Assembly (NCBI RefSeq): GCF_036321025.1
Contig: NZ_JAZAPB010000002.1
Span: 1,364,001 to 1,428,000 of the forward strand
Direction of reading: 5' to 3'
Source of the DNA: Alteraurantiacibacter hainanensis
GTDB lineage: Bacteria > Pseudomonadota > Alphaproteobacteria > Sphingomonadales > Sphingomonadaceae
DNA length: 64,000 bases
A program made the position numbers and the translations under genes. The notes beneath the pieces are model-generated. The model saw only the letters and a program-made list of their open reading frames with translations, was not told where the DNA came from and did not search any database. Of the stretch, positions 7,894-17,218 are shown in pieces; position 1 is the stretch's first letter, and the number at the start of each line of letters is the position of its first letter.

Positions 7894-9690
7894 GTGATCG
7901 AAGTTCCTTCCTTGCACGCCACTGCGGCGATGGCCCTGACGGTCGTGGTGTTCTACCTCTTCGTTCGCGGCCGGATGTCCATCGAGATCGTCTCGCTGCT
8001 GGCGATCGCGATCATCGCGGTCGGTCTTTATTTCTATCCCATGCCGCATACCCAGCCCACCGATGGGCTGCAGCTCGCTTTCGCGGGGTTCGGCCACTAC
8101 GCGCTGATAACGATCTGCGCCCTCATGGTGATGGGCAGGGGGCTGGTCGTGACCGGCGCGCTGGAGCCGGCGGCGCGGATGCTGGCGCGGGTGTTCAAGT
8201 TCAACCTGCAGACCGGCCTGCTACTGTCGCTGTTGCTGGCATTCTTCCTGTCCATGGGCGTCAACAACACGCCGGTACTCGTCCTGCTGATCCCGATATT
8301 CGTCACGCTGGCCGCGCGGGGAGCGATGCCCGCCTCGAAAACGCTGATGCCGCTCAACGCATCCTCGCTGCTGGGCGGGCTGGCGACTACCATCGGCACG
8401 TCCACCAACATCCTGGTTGTCGCCATCGCAGTGGACCTAGGCATGCCGCGCATGGGGGTGTTCCATTTTACCCCTATCGTGCTTGTCGCCTCGCTGATCG
8501 CGCTGCCGTACATCTGGCTGGTGATGCCGCGGATGCTGAAGGACAACAGTCCGGAGACCGGCCACAGTCACCGCTGGTTTCATACCCGTCTGCGGGTGCC
8601 TCCCACGAGCAACCTGATCGGCAAGCATTTCGACGAGGTGGTCGACATGCTGCCCGAGGATTTCCGCTTCGAGGAGCGCCCTGACGGTCCGTTCGCACCG
8701 GGCCAGCGCCTCCGCATTTCCGGCACACACGATGCCCTGGAAGACGCGGTGCGCGTGCTGGAGGGGCAGATCGCGCCGGGATGGGTCGTCGACCAGATCC
8801 AGCGGCAATCGCTCGACCGTCGCGCCGACATGAAGGTCGTCGAGATGGTCGTGACCAGCGACTCCCGTCTCGTCGGTCGGACGCTGGCAACCTCCGGCAT
8901 AGCCGATCGCTACGGGGTCGCGGTGCTGGGCATCCATCGGCCGGATCGACCGCTGCGGTTCGAACAGGAGGAAACGCAGGCCGAATTGCGCTTCAACGAA
9001 GGCGACGTGCTGCTTGTAATGGGCCTGAACGAAGCGCTGGCAGAGTTCGTGCAGGCCGACAGCCTGTTGCAGCTGGAAGGCGAGCGCGAAGTGCCCCGCC
9101 GCTCCAAGGCATGGCTGGCTGCCACGATCATGGGCGTTTCCGTCGGTCTGGCATCGATCGGGGCATTGCCGATCGCAATCGCCTCGCTGGGCGGCGCGAT
9201 CCTGATGTTCCTGACAGGGTGCGTGAAGTTCGACCGAGTGGGTAGGGCACTTTCCGGCCAGGTGATAGTGCTGGTGGCGGCCAGTATCGCCATCGGTCGT
9301 TTCGTGCTCGACAGCGGCGCGGCCGGCTGGCTGGGCGAGTCGCTAGCGATAGGATTGCAGTTCCTGCCACCGGCAGGGGTACTCGCCGCGATCATGATCT
9401 TCGTGACGGTGCTGACGAACTTCGCCTCGAACGCCACGGCTGCCACCGTCGGCACGCCGATCGCCTTCAGCATCGCGAACGAACTCGGCCTGCCGCAGGA
9501 GCCGCTGATCCTCGCCGTGCTGTTCGGCTGCAACCTGTGTTACGCGACGCCGATTGCCTACCAGACGAACATGCTGATCATGGCCGAAGGTAACTATTCC
9601 TTCCCGGACTATCTGCGAACGGGCGTTCCCCTGGTGCTTATCATGGTGGTAACGCTCAGTTTCCTGCTGGTTACGTCCTACGACATGTAG
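7894..9690 (+). CDS. SLC13/DASS-type permease with two RCK_C (TrkA_C) domains
   Basis: A ~598-residue inner-membrane transporter: an N-terminal group of hydrophobic helices with FFLSMGVNNTPVLVLLIPIF and GTSTNILVVAIAVDLG, a soluble middle of two TrkA_C-like regulatory domains (about residues 230-405), and a second membrane half with NFASNATAATVGTPIAFSIA. The duplicated N-N-T/N-A-T motifs are those of the CitT/ArsB-related sodium:anion symporters; sulfate, dicarboxylate or another anion could be carried. Start is uncertain: GTG 7894 fits homologous N-termini, with TTG 7873 and ATG 7930 as alternatives and no convincing Shine-Dalgarno for any. Confidence 0.85.
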   Translation: MIEVPSLHATAAMALTVVVFYLFVRGRMSIEIVSLLAIAIIAVGLYFYPMPHTQPTDGLQLAFAGFGHYALITICALMVMGRGLVVTGALEPAARMLARVFKFNLQTGLLLSLLLAFFLSMGVNNTPVLVLLIPIFVTLAARGAMPASKTLMPLNASSLLGGLATTIGTSTNILVVAIAVDLGMPRMGVFHFTPIVLVASLIALPYIWLVMPRMLKDNSPETGHSHRWFHTRLRVPPTSNLIGKHFDEVVDMLPEDFRFEERPDGPFAPGQRLRISGTHDALEDAVRVLEGQIAPGWVVDQIQRQSLDRRADMKVVEMVVTSDSRLVGRTLATSGIADRYGVAVLGIHRPDRPLRFEQEETQAELRFNEGDVLLVMGLNEALAEFVQADSLLQLEGEREVPRRSKAWLAATIMGVSVGLASIGALPIAIASLGGAILMFLTGCVKFDRVGRALSGQVIVLVAASIAIGRFVLDSGAAGWLGESLAIGLQFLPPAGVLAAIMIFVTVLTNFASNATAATVGTPIAFSIANELGLPQEPLILAVLFGCNLCYATPIAYQTNMLIMAEGNYSFPDYLRTGVPLVLIMVVTLSFLLVTSYDM

Positions 9691-9834
9691 GTGCGCATGG
9701 CGGCGATTCCGCCTCGATTTCGATCCTCTGAAGCGGTGCTCTGGTTAATCCGCGGTTATCCATAAATCGTTCGCCACCGGGGAACGGTTCGAAAATGTCG
9801 GCATTCTAGCGCCGATATAACAAAGGATAATCCA

Positions 9835-10131
9835 ATGACCGAAGAACGCGTGACCACGACGAAAACGCCTGACGGCGATACGCATACGACGACGGTAATT
9901 CACGACGACCAGAAGTCGGGCGGCGCGAAGTGGGGCCTCCTGATCGGCCTGCTCGTGCTGGCTGTCGTCGCATTCGTCGTCTTTTCCCAGATGAGCGATG
10001 CTGAAATCGCAAAGGACGAAGCGGTCGCAGGCGCGGCTGACAGTGTCGGCGATGCGGCCAGCAATGTGGGCGAAGCTGCACAGAATGTCGGCGATGCAGC
10101 GCAGGACGCGGCGGACAACCTGTCTGAATAA
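9835..10131 (+). CDS. Small membrane protein with C-terminal heptad repeats
   Basis: A 98-residue protein: a polar, Thr-rich N-terminus (~30 residues), one membrane helix (WGLLIGLLVLAVVAFVVF), then an Ala-rich tail built of seven-residue units (VGDAASN, VGEAAQN, VGDAAQD). The tail should form an amphipathic helix or coiled coil, as in some small stress or envelope proteins. An AAAGGA lies before the ATG. Upstream, GGAAC (9781-9785), 16 bases and CATT resemble an EcfG general-stress promoter with one mismatch. Function is unknown. Confidence 0.8.
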   Translation: MTEERVTTTKTPDGDTHTTTVIHDDQKSGGAKWGLLIGLLVLAVVAFVVFSQMSDAEIAKDEAVAGAADSVGDAASNVGEAAQNVGDAAQDAADNLSE

Positions 10132-10238
10132 TCTTACACCCTCGGCAAGGAGGGACTGTAAAGTTTACCGACATTTCATACCTCGCCGTTAACCGAGTGC
10201 GGAAGCCGGAAATTCCTCCGGCATCTGTCCGGTGAGTG

Positions 10239-11624
10239 ATGGTCCGCCTTTTCAAGCACTACATCCCCCACGCGGTCCTGTTTCTGGGCGCGATTGACCT
10301 GATCCTGCTGGTCGTTGCCGCCGATCTGGCCCTCATCCTAAGGGCGAGCCAGATCGGCACCGACACCGGCAGCCTGGGGGCACGGATAGGGCAATCCCTG
10401 AGCCTCGCGGCGATCACGCTGTCCTCGATGATCGCCGTGGGGGTCTACGGTCCCGAAGCCCTTCGTTCGCTACGGATCGCCTGTGCCCGGCTGCTGGTGG
10501 CGCTGAGCCTCTCCATCCTCGCGCTGGCGCTCGTGGACTTCCTGCTTCCGGGCAGCATGTTCTGGCGTTCCACACTGCTTTACGCGATCGTGTTCGCGCT
10601 GCTCCTCCTGGTGCTCAACCGCACGATCGTCGGCGCATGGCTGGGGACTTCGGCCTTCCGCCGGCGCATTCTGGTACTTGGGGCAGGACTGCGCGCCCAG
10701 CGGCTGCAGGTGCTTTCGGCGAAGGAGGGAAGCGGTTTTACCGTCGTCGGGTTCATCAGCATGAGCGGCGCTGCGCAGCACGTCACTCAAGCTGTGAAAC
10801 GCTCCGCGATCTCGGACCTGTCCGCCCACGTGGCGAGCCTGGGCGCATCCGAAGTGGTTCTCGCGATGGAGGAACGGCGCAACGCCCTGCCGCTCAAGGA
10901 CCTGCTGCGCATCAAGACCGCGGGCGTTCACGTGAACGAATTTTCCAGCTTTCTCGAACGGGAGACGGGCCGGGTGGACCTCGACACGCTCAATCCCAGC
11001 TGGTTGATCTTCTCCGATGGCTTTTCGTCGGGCCGCGTCATTTCCTCGGCAGCAAAGCGCACGTTCGACATCATGGCCAGCGGCCTGCTGCTGCTGCTCA
11101 CCTTTCCCCTGATCGCGTTCTTTGCCGTTGCGGTGAAGCTGGATAGCAAGGGCCCAGCCTTCTTCCGGCAGAAGCGCATCGGGCTCTACGGGGAAACCTT
11201 CGAAATCCTCAAGCTGCGATCGATGCGAACCGATGCCGAAAAGGACGGGTCGAAGTGGGCGGAGCGCGACGATCCCCGGATCACGCGGGTGGGCGCTGTC
11301 ATCCGCAAGTTGCGGATCGACGAGTTGCCGCAGGTCTGGACCGTTCTGAAGGGACAGATGAGCTTCGTCGGTCCGCGACCCGAAGTGCCGGCCTTCGTCG
11401 AGGACCTTGAGGACAAGCTGCCCTATTACGCCGAACGTCACATGGTGAAGCCGGGGATCACCGGCTGGGCGCAGATCAACTATCCATACGGCGCCAGCAT
11501 AGAGGACGCGCGTCACAAGCTGGAATACGATCTGTATTACGCCAAGAACTATACGCCCTTTCTCGACCTGCTGATCATGCTTCAGACGCTGCGCGTCATC
11601 CTCTGGCCGGAGGGCGCACGATGA
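10239..11624 (+). CDS. Exopolysaccharide sugar transferase (PEP-CTERM-associated, EpsB_2/TIGR03013 type)
   Basis: A 461-residue polyprenyl-phosphate sugar-phosphate transferase that would start a lipid-linked repeat unit for exopolysaccharide. The N-terminal half has several membrane helices and a CoA/NAD-binding-like middle (RRILVLGAG at about residues 140-150). The C-terminal third is the conserved transferase domain: KRTFDIMASGLLLLL, KLDSKGPAFFRQKRIG, FEILKLRSM, and KPGITGWAQIN. The N-terminal sequence MVRLFKHYIPHAVLFLG resembles the version tied to exosortase systems. ATG 10239 is chosen over GTG 10236. The stop overlaps prsK by ATGA. Confidence 0.87.
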   Translation: MVRLFKHYIPHAVLFLGAIDLILLVVAADLALILRASQIGTDTGSLGARIGQSLSLAAITLSSMIAVGVYGPEALRSLRIACARLLVALSLSILALALVDFLLPGSMFWRSTLLYAIVFALLLLVLNRTIVGAWLGTSAFRRRILVLGAGLRAQRLQVLSAKEGSGFTVVGFISMSGAAQHVTQAVKRSAISDLSAHVASLGASEVVLAMEERRNALPLKDLLRIKTAGVHVNEFSSFLERETGRVDLDTLNPSWLIFSDGFSSGRVISSAAKRTFDIMASGLLLLLTFPLIAFFAVAVKLDSKGPAFFRQKRIGLYGETFEILKLRSMRTDAEKDGSKWAERDDPRITRVGAVIRKLRIDELPQVWTVLKGQMSFVGPRPEVPAFVEDLEDKLPYYAERHMVKPGITGWAQINYPYGASIEDARHKLEYDLYYAKNYTPFLDLLIMLQTLRVILWPEGAR

Positions 11625-13738
11625 CGGCGAGCTTCTGGGACATCGCGGGCTATTTCGCCTTCCTTGCGACCGCCTGCAGCGCGGTGGCCCTGGCCCTGTG
11701 GCTGGCGACCAGCCAGCGTGCGCAGGGTCCTGCGATCAAAGCCTGCTCGGCGGCTCTGTTCTGCTCGGCCCTGTGGGCGTTCTCGACCATAGGCCTTGGT
11801 CACAACAACATCGCCACGGGGGTGCTGACCATTACGGCCAACCTGGCATGGCTGTGGATGCTCTATCGCCTGTTCGCGCATGACGAACGCGACAAGAGCA
11901 TGGGGCCGATCCGTCCCGTGGTCTTCGCGCTGGGCTTCGTCGAACTGATGCAGCTTACCCTGATCGCGCTCGCGCTGCGCTATGGCGGAGCGCCCGACGT
12001 ATCCGTGCTGGTGATGCGGTTCGCATTCACCTTTCGCCTGCTGTTCTGCATCGGGGCGCTCGTGCTGCTGCACAACCTCTATGCCGGGGCATCCGCCCAG
12101 GCCCGGCAAGGTTTGCGCTGGCCGGCTGCCGCGCTGGGCGTCATCTGGCTCTACGATCTGAACCTGTACACGATCGCCTATCTCGACGATGCCTTGCCCA
12201 CGCTGCTGCTGAAGCTGCGCAGTCTTGCGCTGGGAGTGGCAATCTTCCTGCTCGCCATGGGCATGGTGCGTAACCAGAGCGAACTGCGGTTTCGGCCGTC
12301 GCGCAGTTTTACCTTCCAGTCTTTCTCCCTGCTGCTGATCGGTGCCTACCTGGTGGTGATGGTCGTCGTTGCGCAGGGTCTTGCCTACCTTGGCAGCGAC
12401 TACGACCGCATGTTGCAGACCGGGTTCGTATTGCTGGCCAGCGTCGTGGCTCTCACACTGCTGCCGTCGAAGAAGCTGCGAGGGTGGCTACGGGTCACGC
12501 TGTCCAAGAACCTTTTCCAGCATCGTTACGACTACCGCGCCGAGTGGTTGCGCTTTACCGATACCATCGGCCGAGCCGGCCCTCAGGCCCCTCCGCTGCC
12601 GGAACGCGCCGTTCAGGCGGTGGCCGACATCACGGATAGTCCCGCCGGCCTGCTTCTGACCCCGCGAGAAGAGGGTGGCCTTGGGCTCGAGGCACGCTGG
12701 CAGTGGCCAGATATCGACGTGCCGGCGGAGGCGATCGACGCCCTGGGAGCGTCCTTCCTGGCTGACAACCAGTTCATCGTCGATCTCGACGACCTGCGCG
12801 CCGGAGAAGCGAACACCGTGCCGTCTGTCGCAACGCCAGCCTGGTTGATGGAGGCCGGTCGATCCTGGGCGCTCGTGCCGCTGCTCCATTACGAGCGGCT
12901 GGTGGGCGTGGTCGTGCTGGCAAGGCCCAGCGTCGCCCGGCGACTGGACTGGGAAGACTTCGATCTGCTCCGCGTCGTTGGGCGCCAGCTGGCCAGCTAC
13001 CTGGCCGAGCGCAACAGCCAGAATGCTCTTGGAGAGGCGCAGCGGTTCGACGAGTTCAACCGGCGCATCGCCTTCGTCATGCACGATATCAAGAACCTCG
13101 CCAGCCAGCTTTCGCTGCTTGCGGGCAATGCTGAAAAGCACGCGGACAAGCCCGAATTCCGGGCCGACATGATCCTCACGCTGCGTAACTCGACCGACAA
13201 GCTGCAGGCCCTGCTTGCCCGGCTTGGCCGGTACGGTGGGCACGGAGCGAAGGAACGTGAGCCGGTGCAGCTTGCCAAGGTGCTTGGCCGGATCGTCGCG
13301 CAGTACAAGGGCAAGCACGAGGTCACGCTCGCGCAGTGCGAGGAGGCGGAGGTCAAGGCCGACGCCGAAGGGCTGGAACAGGCCCTGGTGCACCTGGTGC
13401 ACAATGCCATCGAGGCGAGCGAGGCGGACGCGCCTGTATTTCTCACGTTGCGCCGCGAACCGGGCAGCGCGGTGATCGAGGTGGTGGACTCGGGCAATGG
13501 AATGAGCCCCGAATTCATCCGGACGCGGCTGTTCAAGCCATTCCATTCATCGAAACCGGGAGGCTTCGGCATCGGTGCTTTCGAAGCCCGCGAACTCGTT
13601 CGGACCATGGGCGGAAGCCTGGAAGTGGAATCGCGCGAAGGGCTGGGCACCCGCTTCCTGGTCCGCCTGCCCCTCAACGAGACGGCGGATCTGATCCGGA
13701 CCATGCAAGAACATCAAAGGGCCAATGAGGTTGCGTAA
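11621..13738 (+). CDS. prsK: PEP-CTERM system histidine kinase PrsK
   Basis: A 705-residue membrane sensor kinase. Residues ~1-290 contain a string of about eight to nine membrane helices, ~320-470 a GAF-like domain, and ~480-695 the kinase core. The phosphorylation motif is VMHDIKNLASQLSLL (His in MHDIKN) and the ATP-binding boxes are HLVHNAIEASEA, DSGNGM and GGFGIGAFEARELVR. This His-box variety and domain order match PrsK, which pairs with a sigma54 activator at exosortase/PEP-CTERM loci. It overlaps the genes on both sides (ATGA before, TAATG after), so transferase, kinase and regulator are one coupled unit. The stimulus is unknown. Confidence 0.88.
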   Translation: MTASFWDIAGYFAFLATACSAVALALWLATSQRAQGPAIKACSAALFCSALWAFSTIGLGHNNIATGVLTITANLAWLWMLYRLFAHDERDKSMGPIRPVVFALGFVELMQLTLIALALRYGGAPDVSVLVMRFAFTFRLLFCIGALVLLHNLYAGASAQARQGLRWPAAALGVIWLYDLNLYTIAYLDDALPTLLLKLRSLALGVAIFLLAMGMVRNQSELRFRPSRSFTFQSFSLLLIGAYLVVMVVVAQGLAYLGSDYDRMLQTGFVLLASVVALTLLPSKKLRGWLRVTLSKNLFQHRYDYRAEWLRFTDTIGRAGPQAPPLPERAVQAVADITDSPAGLLLTPREEGGLGLEARWQWPDIDVPAEAIDALGASFLADNQFIVDLDDLRAGEANTVPSVATPAWLMEAGRSWALVPLLHYERLVGVVVLARPSVARRLDWEDFDLLRVVGRQLASYLAERNSQNALGEAQRFDEFNRRIAFVMHDIKNLASQLSLLAGNAEKHADKPEFRADMILTLRNSTDKLQALLARLGRYGGHGAKEREPVQLAKVLGRIVAQYKGKHEVTLAQCEEAEVKADAEGLEQALVHLVHNAIEASEADAPVFLTLRREPGSAVIEVVDSGNGMSPEFIRTRLFKPFHSSKPGGFGIGAFEARELVRTMGGSLEVESREGLGTRFLVRLPLNETADLIRTMQEHQRANEVA

Positions 13739-15102
13739 TGGCTGACAACAAACCCAAACTTCTCATCGTCGAGGACGACGCCGGACTCCAAGCCCAGCTG
13801 AAATGGGCCTACGAGGATTTCGACGTCGTGATCGCCGGCGACCGCGACAGCGCGATTGCCGCCCTCCGCTCGGAAGAACCGCAGGTCGTGACGCTGGACC
13901 TCGGCCTTCCGCCGGACCCCGACGGCACCTCGGAAGGGTTCGCGGTGCTCGACGCCATCATGGCGCTCAAGCCGGATACGAAAGTGGTTGTCGCATCCGG
14001 CCACGAAGCTCGCGAAAGTGCGCTCAATGCGATCCAGCGGGGTGCCTACGATTTCTATCAGAAGCCTGTCGACATAGAGCATCTCGGCCTGATCGTGCGG
14101 CGGGCACTGAACCTGCGCCGAATCGAGGAGGAAAACCGCCGCCTCGCCAGCAAGGCGGGGGATGGCAATACCGTGCTTGGCGGGCTGATTACATCCGCGC
14201 CGGAAATGGTGAAGGTCGCGCGCACGATCGAGCGGGTTGCCAACACGAACGTCTCGGTCATGCTTCTTGGCGCAAGCGGCACGGGCAAGGAATTGCTCGC
14301 CCGCGGCGTGCATGATGCCAGCGACCGCAAGTCGGGCAACTTCGTCGCCATCAATTGCGCGGCCATTCCCGAAAACCTGCTGGAAAGCGAGCTGTTCGGT
14401 CACGAGAAGGGCGCATTCACCGGCGCGGTAAAGACCACGGAGGGCAAGATCGAACTTGCCGACGGCGGAACCCTGTTCCTCGACGAGGTGGGTGACATTC
14501 CCTTGCCGCTGCAGGTGAAATTGCTGCGCTTCCTCCAGGAACGCACGATCGAACGCATCGGCGGCCGAAAGTCGATTCCGGTCGATACCCGCATCGTTTG
14601 CGCCACCCACCAGGATCTGGAGACCATGATCGCCGACGGACGCTTCCGCGAAGACCTGTTCTACCGTCTCGCCGAAGTTGTCGTGAAGATACCCTCGCTG
14701 GCCGAGCGACCTGGCGATGCGACGCTGCTGGCCAAGGTCTTCCTCAAGCGCTTTGCCCAGGAGATGAATCCCTCGGTGACGGGCTTTGCCACGGACGCAC
14801 TGGCCGCCATCGATGGCTGGGGCTGGCCGGGCAACGTTCGCGAGCTGGAAAACCGCGTGAAGCGTGCGGTGATCATGGCCGACAGCAAACTGGTCAGCGC
14901 CGAGGACCTGGACCTTTCCGACGATGAAGAGGAGGACGCGCAGGTCCTCAACCTGAAGAGCGCACGCGAGAGATCCGACCGGAAAGTCATTCGTCACGCG
15001 CTTGCGCGGAGCGAGGGAAACATCTCGAGCACGGCGAAGATGCTGGGGGTCAGCCGGCCCACGCTCTACGACCTGATCAAGCAATACGACTTGCAGACCT
15101 GA
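13738..15102 (+). CDS. prsR: PEP-CTERM-box response regulator PrsR (sigma54-dependent activator)
   Basis: A 454-residue NtrC-like regulator. Residues ~8-125 form the receiver (LLIVEDD, phospho-acceptor Asp in VVTLDLGLP, Lys in FYQKPVD). Residues ~150-385 form the AAA+ domain with Walker A GASGTGKE, the sigma54-contact loop GAFTGA and Walker B TLFLDEVGDIPL. Residues ~410-452 form a Fis-type helix-turn-helix (STAKMLGVSRPTLYDLIKQY). It should turn on sigma54 promoters of exopolysaccharide and PEP-CTERM genes once phosphorylated by PrsK. No convincing GG-N10-GC promoter or PEP-CTERM protein was found here, so its targets lie elsewhere. Confidence 0.92.
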   Translation: MADNKPKLLIVEDDAGLQAQLKWAYEDFDVVIAGDRDSAIAALRSEEPQVVTLDLGLPPDPDGTSEGFAVLDAIMALKPDTKVVVASGHEARESALNAIQRGAYDFYQKPVDIEHLGLIVRRALNLRRIEEENRRLASKAGDGNTVLGGLITSAPEMVKVARTIERVANTNVSVMLLGASGTGKELLARGVHDASDRKSGNFVAINCAAIPENLLESELFGHEKGAFTGAVKTTEGKIELADGGTLFLDEVGDIPLPLQVKLLRFLQERTIERIGGRKSIPVDTRIVCATHQDLETMIADGRFREDLFYRLAEVVVKIPSLAERPGDATLLAKVFLKRFAQEMNPSVTGFATDALAAIDGWGWPGNVRELENRVKRAVIMADSKLVSAEDLDLSDDEEEDAQVLNLKSARERSDRKVIRHALARSEGNISSTAKMLGVSRPTLYDLIKQYDLQT

Positions 15103-15127
15103 TCCGGCAGCGGCAAACGGCGCGGCG

Positions 15128-16099
15128 ATGCTATCCCGCGTGAAATCGCTGTTCGATCCGCTCGTGCGGTTGCTGCTGCTGGCCATCGTGCTGGCGAGCG
15201 TGCTGCCCGTGTCGGGCGAGAGCCGGGCGATTGCGCAACTGGTTTCCGACGCGGCCATCTTCCTGCTGTTCCTGCTCAACGGCCTGCGTCTTCCGCGCGA
15301 GCAGGTGTTGCGGGGCATGCGAAACGCGCGTTTCCTCATCCCGCTGATCCTTTGGGTCTTCGGCGCGATGGGCCTGGCTGGCCTGGTGGGGGCCGAGATC
15401 GGAGCGGCATCGCTTCCCGCCAGCATGGCACTTGGATTCGTCTTTCTCGGAGTGCTGCCCTCCACGGTACAGTCTGCGACGGCCTACAGTTCGCTTGCCG
15501 GTGGAAACGTGGCGGCCTCGGTCGTGGCCGCCGCGACGCTGAATATCCTGGGGGTATTCATCACCGCGCCCCTTATCGGGCTGATGGCGAGCAGCGACAT
15601 GCCGGGCATCGACCTTGGCGGGCTGGAGCGGATCGGGCTGATCCTGCTGCTCCCTTTCGCCCTGGGGCAGCTGCTTCAGAACCGGCTCGGACCGTTGGTG
15701 GCAGATAACCGCAAACTCGTCAGCTGGATGGATCGTATCGCCATCGCGATCGCCGTCTATGTCGCCTTCTCCGGGGCCGTCGAGCAGGGCCTGTGGACGC
15801 TGATCGGCATTGCGGACTGGATCCTTCTTCTCGCAATCGTCGGCGCTATGCTGGCTTTCGGATTTTTCGGATCGTGGTGGGTTGGCGGCCTGCTGCGGCT
15901 GGACTTGCCTGACCGCATAGCCTTCCTTTTCGCGGGCGCGCAGAAGAGCATCGCCATGGGCGCACCGCTCGCGGCAATCCTGTTTCCGCCGGCTACGGCT
16001 GGACTCGTGCTGCTGCCCGTCCTGCTATACCACCTGATTCAGATGGTGATCTCCGCTCCCCTGGCAGGGCGATTCAGTCGGACATTGCAGGCGAACTAG
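15128..16099 (+). CDS. Bile acid:sodium symporter family protein (SBF-like)
   Basis: A 323-residue integral membrane protein with about ten hydrophobic segments, resembling the SBF-like (PF13593, YfeH) group. Family features include FLLNGLRLPREQV, GFVFLGVLPSTVQSATAYSS and AGAQKSIAMGAPLAAILFPP. Substrates for this branch are unclear; sodium-coupled uptake or export of organic anions is the family theme. It follows prsR after 25 bases in the same direction and could be read through from it. Its last 26 bases overlap the 3' end of the convergent DUF475 gene. Confidence 0.85.
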   Translation: MLSRVKSLFDPLVRLLLLAIVLASVLPVSGESRAIAQLVSDAAIFLLFLLNGLRLPREQVLRGMRNARFLIPLILWVFGAMGLAGLVGAEIGAASLPASMALGFVFLGVLPSTVQSATAYSSLAGGNVAASVVAAATLNILGVFITAPLIGLMASSDMPGIDLGGLERIGLILLLPFALGQLLQNRLGPLVADNRKLVSWMDRIAIAIAVYVAFSGAVEQGLWTLIGIADWILLLAIVGAMLAFGFFGSWWVGGLLRLDLPDRIAFLFAGAQKSIAMGAPLAAILFPPATAGLVLLPVLLYHLIQMVISAPLAGRFSRTLQAN

Positions 16100-17150
16100 T
16101 GTCGGACGCCTCGCGCCGGTTGTGGCGCAGCGACCACCAGAACGACAGCCCGATGAGGGCGCCGCCAATCAGCCCGGTCAACGTCTCGGGGATATGCACC
16201 ACCGCAGATGTCAGCATGATCGCGCCCAGCACGATGATGGCCCAGAACGCCCCGTGTTCGAGGAAGCGATATTCCGACAGCGTGCCCTTGCGAACGAGAT
16301 GGATCGTCATCGAGCGCACGAACATGGCACCGATCGACAGGCCGAGCGCGATGATGATCATGTTGTTCGAAAGCGCGAATGCCCCGATCACCCCGTCGAA
16401 ACTGAAGGACGCGTCGAGCACTTCGAGGTAGAGAAAACCGCCCAGACCCGAGCGCATGACTTCGCCGGACGCGTTCTTGCGGGTTTCCTCGCGCATGTTG
16501 AGGTATTCGCCCAGGGCGTCGACCGCGATGTAGGTCACCAGGCCCAGCACGCCTGCCGTAAGGAACGTCAGCGCTTCCTCCTCCGGCAATTGCAGCGAGA
16601 TCGTCCACAGCACGATCAGCAACAGGCCGATCTCGATAGCCGGCAATACCGCGACCTTCTGCAGGTTTTCCTCGACCACGCGGATCCAGTGAACTTCCTT
16701 GTCCGCGTCGAAGAAGAACTTGAGACCGACCATCGCCAGGAACGCGCCGCCGAAACCGGCGATGCCGATATGCGCGCCCGACACGATTTCCTCGTAGCGC
16801 TCCGGATCGTTCAGAGAGAGGTCGATCGCTTGTATGGGCCCGATGCCCGCAGCGATTGCCACGATCGCGAGGGGGAACACGATGCGCGTGCCGAAAACGG
16901 CGATGGCGATACCCCAGATGAGGAACCGCTCCTGCCATTTCTCATCCATTTCCTTGAGTATCGACGCATTGACGACCGCATTGTCGAAACTGAGCGAAAC
17001 CTCGAGGATGGAGAGGATGAGGATGATCCACATGATCTCCAGCACGCCGGACACGGAATCCGTGCTGGCGATGCCGTACCACAGGCCTAGCGCGAAGCAG
17101 GCGGCGGTGAAGACGAGCGAGAACTTGTAGTAGCGAAGCAGGGTCGCCAT
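16074..17150 (-). CDS. DUF475 family integral membrane protein (TerC-like)
   Basis: A 358-residue membrane protein with roughly nine helices. Conserved acidic-polar motifs are ILEVSLSFDNAVVNASILK in the N-terminal part and FLYLEVLDASFSFDGVIGAF in the second half, a duplicated E..S-F-D pattern typical of DUF475 and the related TerC family, which handles metal ions such as manganese or confers tellurium resistance. Ion and direction are unknown. It overlaps the SBF-like gene tail-to-tail by 26 bases. panB lies upstream on the same strand, 68 bases away. Confidence 0.85.
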   Translation of the reverse strand: MATLLRYYKFSLVFTAACFALGLWYGIASTDSVSGVLEIMWIILILSILEVSLSFDNAVVNASILKEMDEKWQERFLIWGIAIAVFGTRIVFPLAIVAIAAGIGPIQAIDLSLNDPERYEEIVSGAHIGIAGFGGAFLAMVGLKFFFDADKEVHWIRVVEENLQKVAVLPAIEIGLLLIVLWTISLQLPEEEALTFLTAGVLGLVTYIAVDALGEYLNMREETRKNASGEVMRSGLGGFLYLEVLDASFSFDGVIGAFALSNNMIIIALGLSIGAMFVRSMTIHLVRKGTLSEYRFLEHGAFWAIIVLGAIMLTSAVVHIPETLTGLIGGALIGLSFWWSLRHNRREASDTSSPAMSD

Positions 17151-17218
17151 GCGAGTGGTCGTTCCGTTACTGGAGGGAATCTGGTGGCAACGCGCGGCTG
17201 GCGCGATGGGTCCGGAAA

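Noticed and set aside
9700..9714. Hairpin GGCGG-CGATT-CCGCC after the SLC13 gene
   Set aside because: Only a 5-bp stem and no clear U-run, too weak to call a terminator.
10132..10238. Sigma54 (GG-N10-GC) promoter before the sugar transferase/prsKR
   Set aside because: A GGCAT is present, but no TGC at the required spacing; no convincing match.
17140..17165. EcfG promoter before the DUF475 gene (GTTCC at 17161)
   Set aside because: No AACG at 16-17 bases and the site would lie over the start codon.
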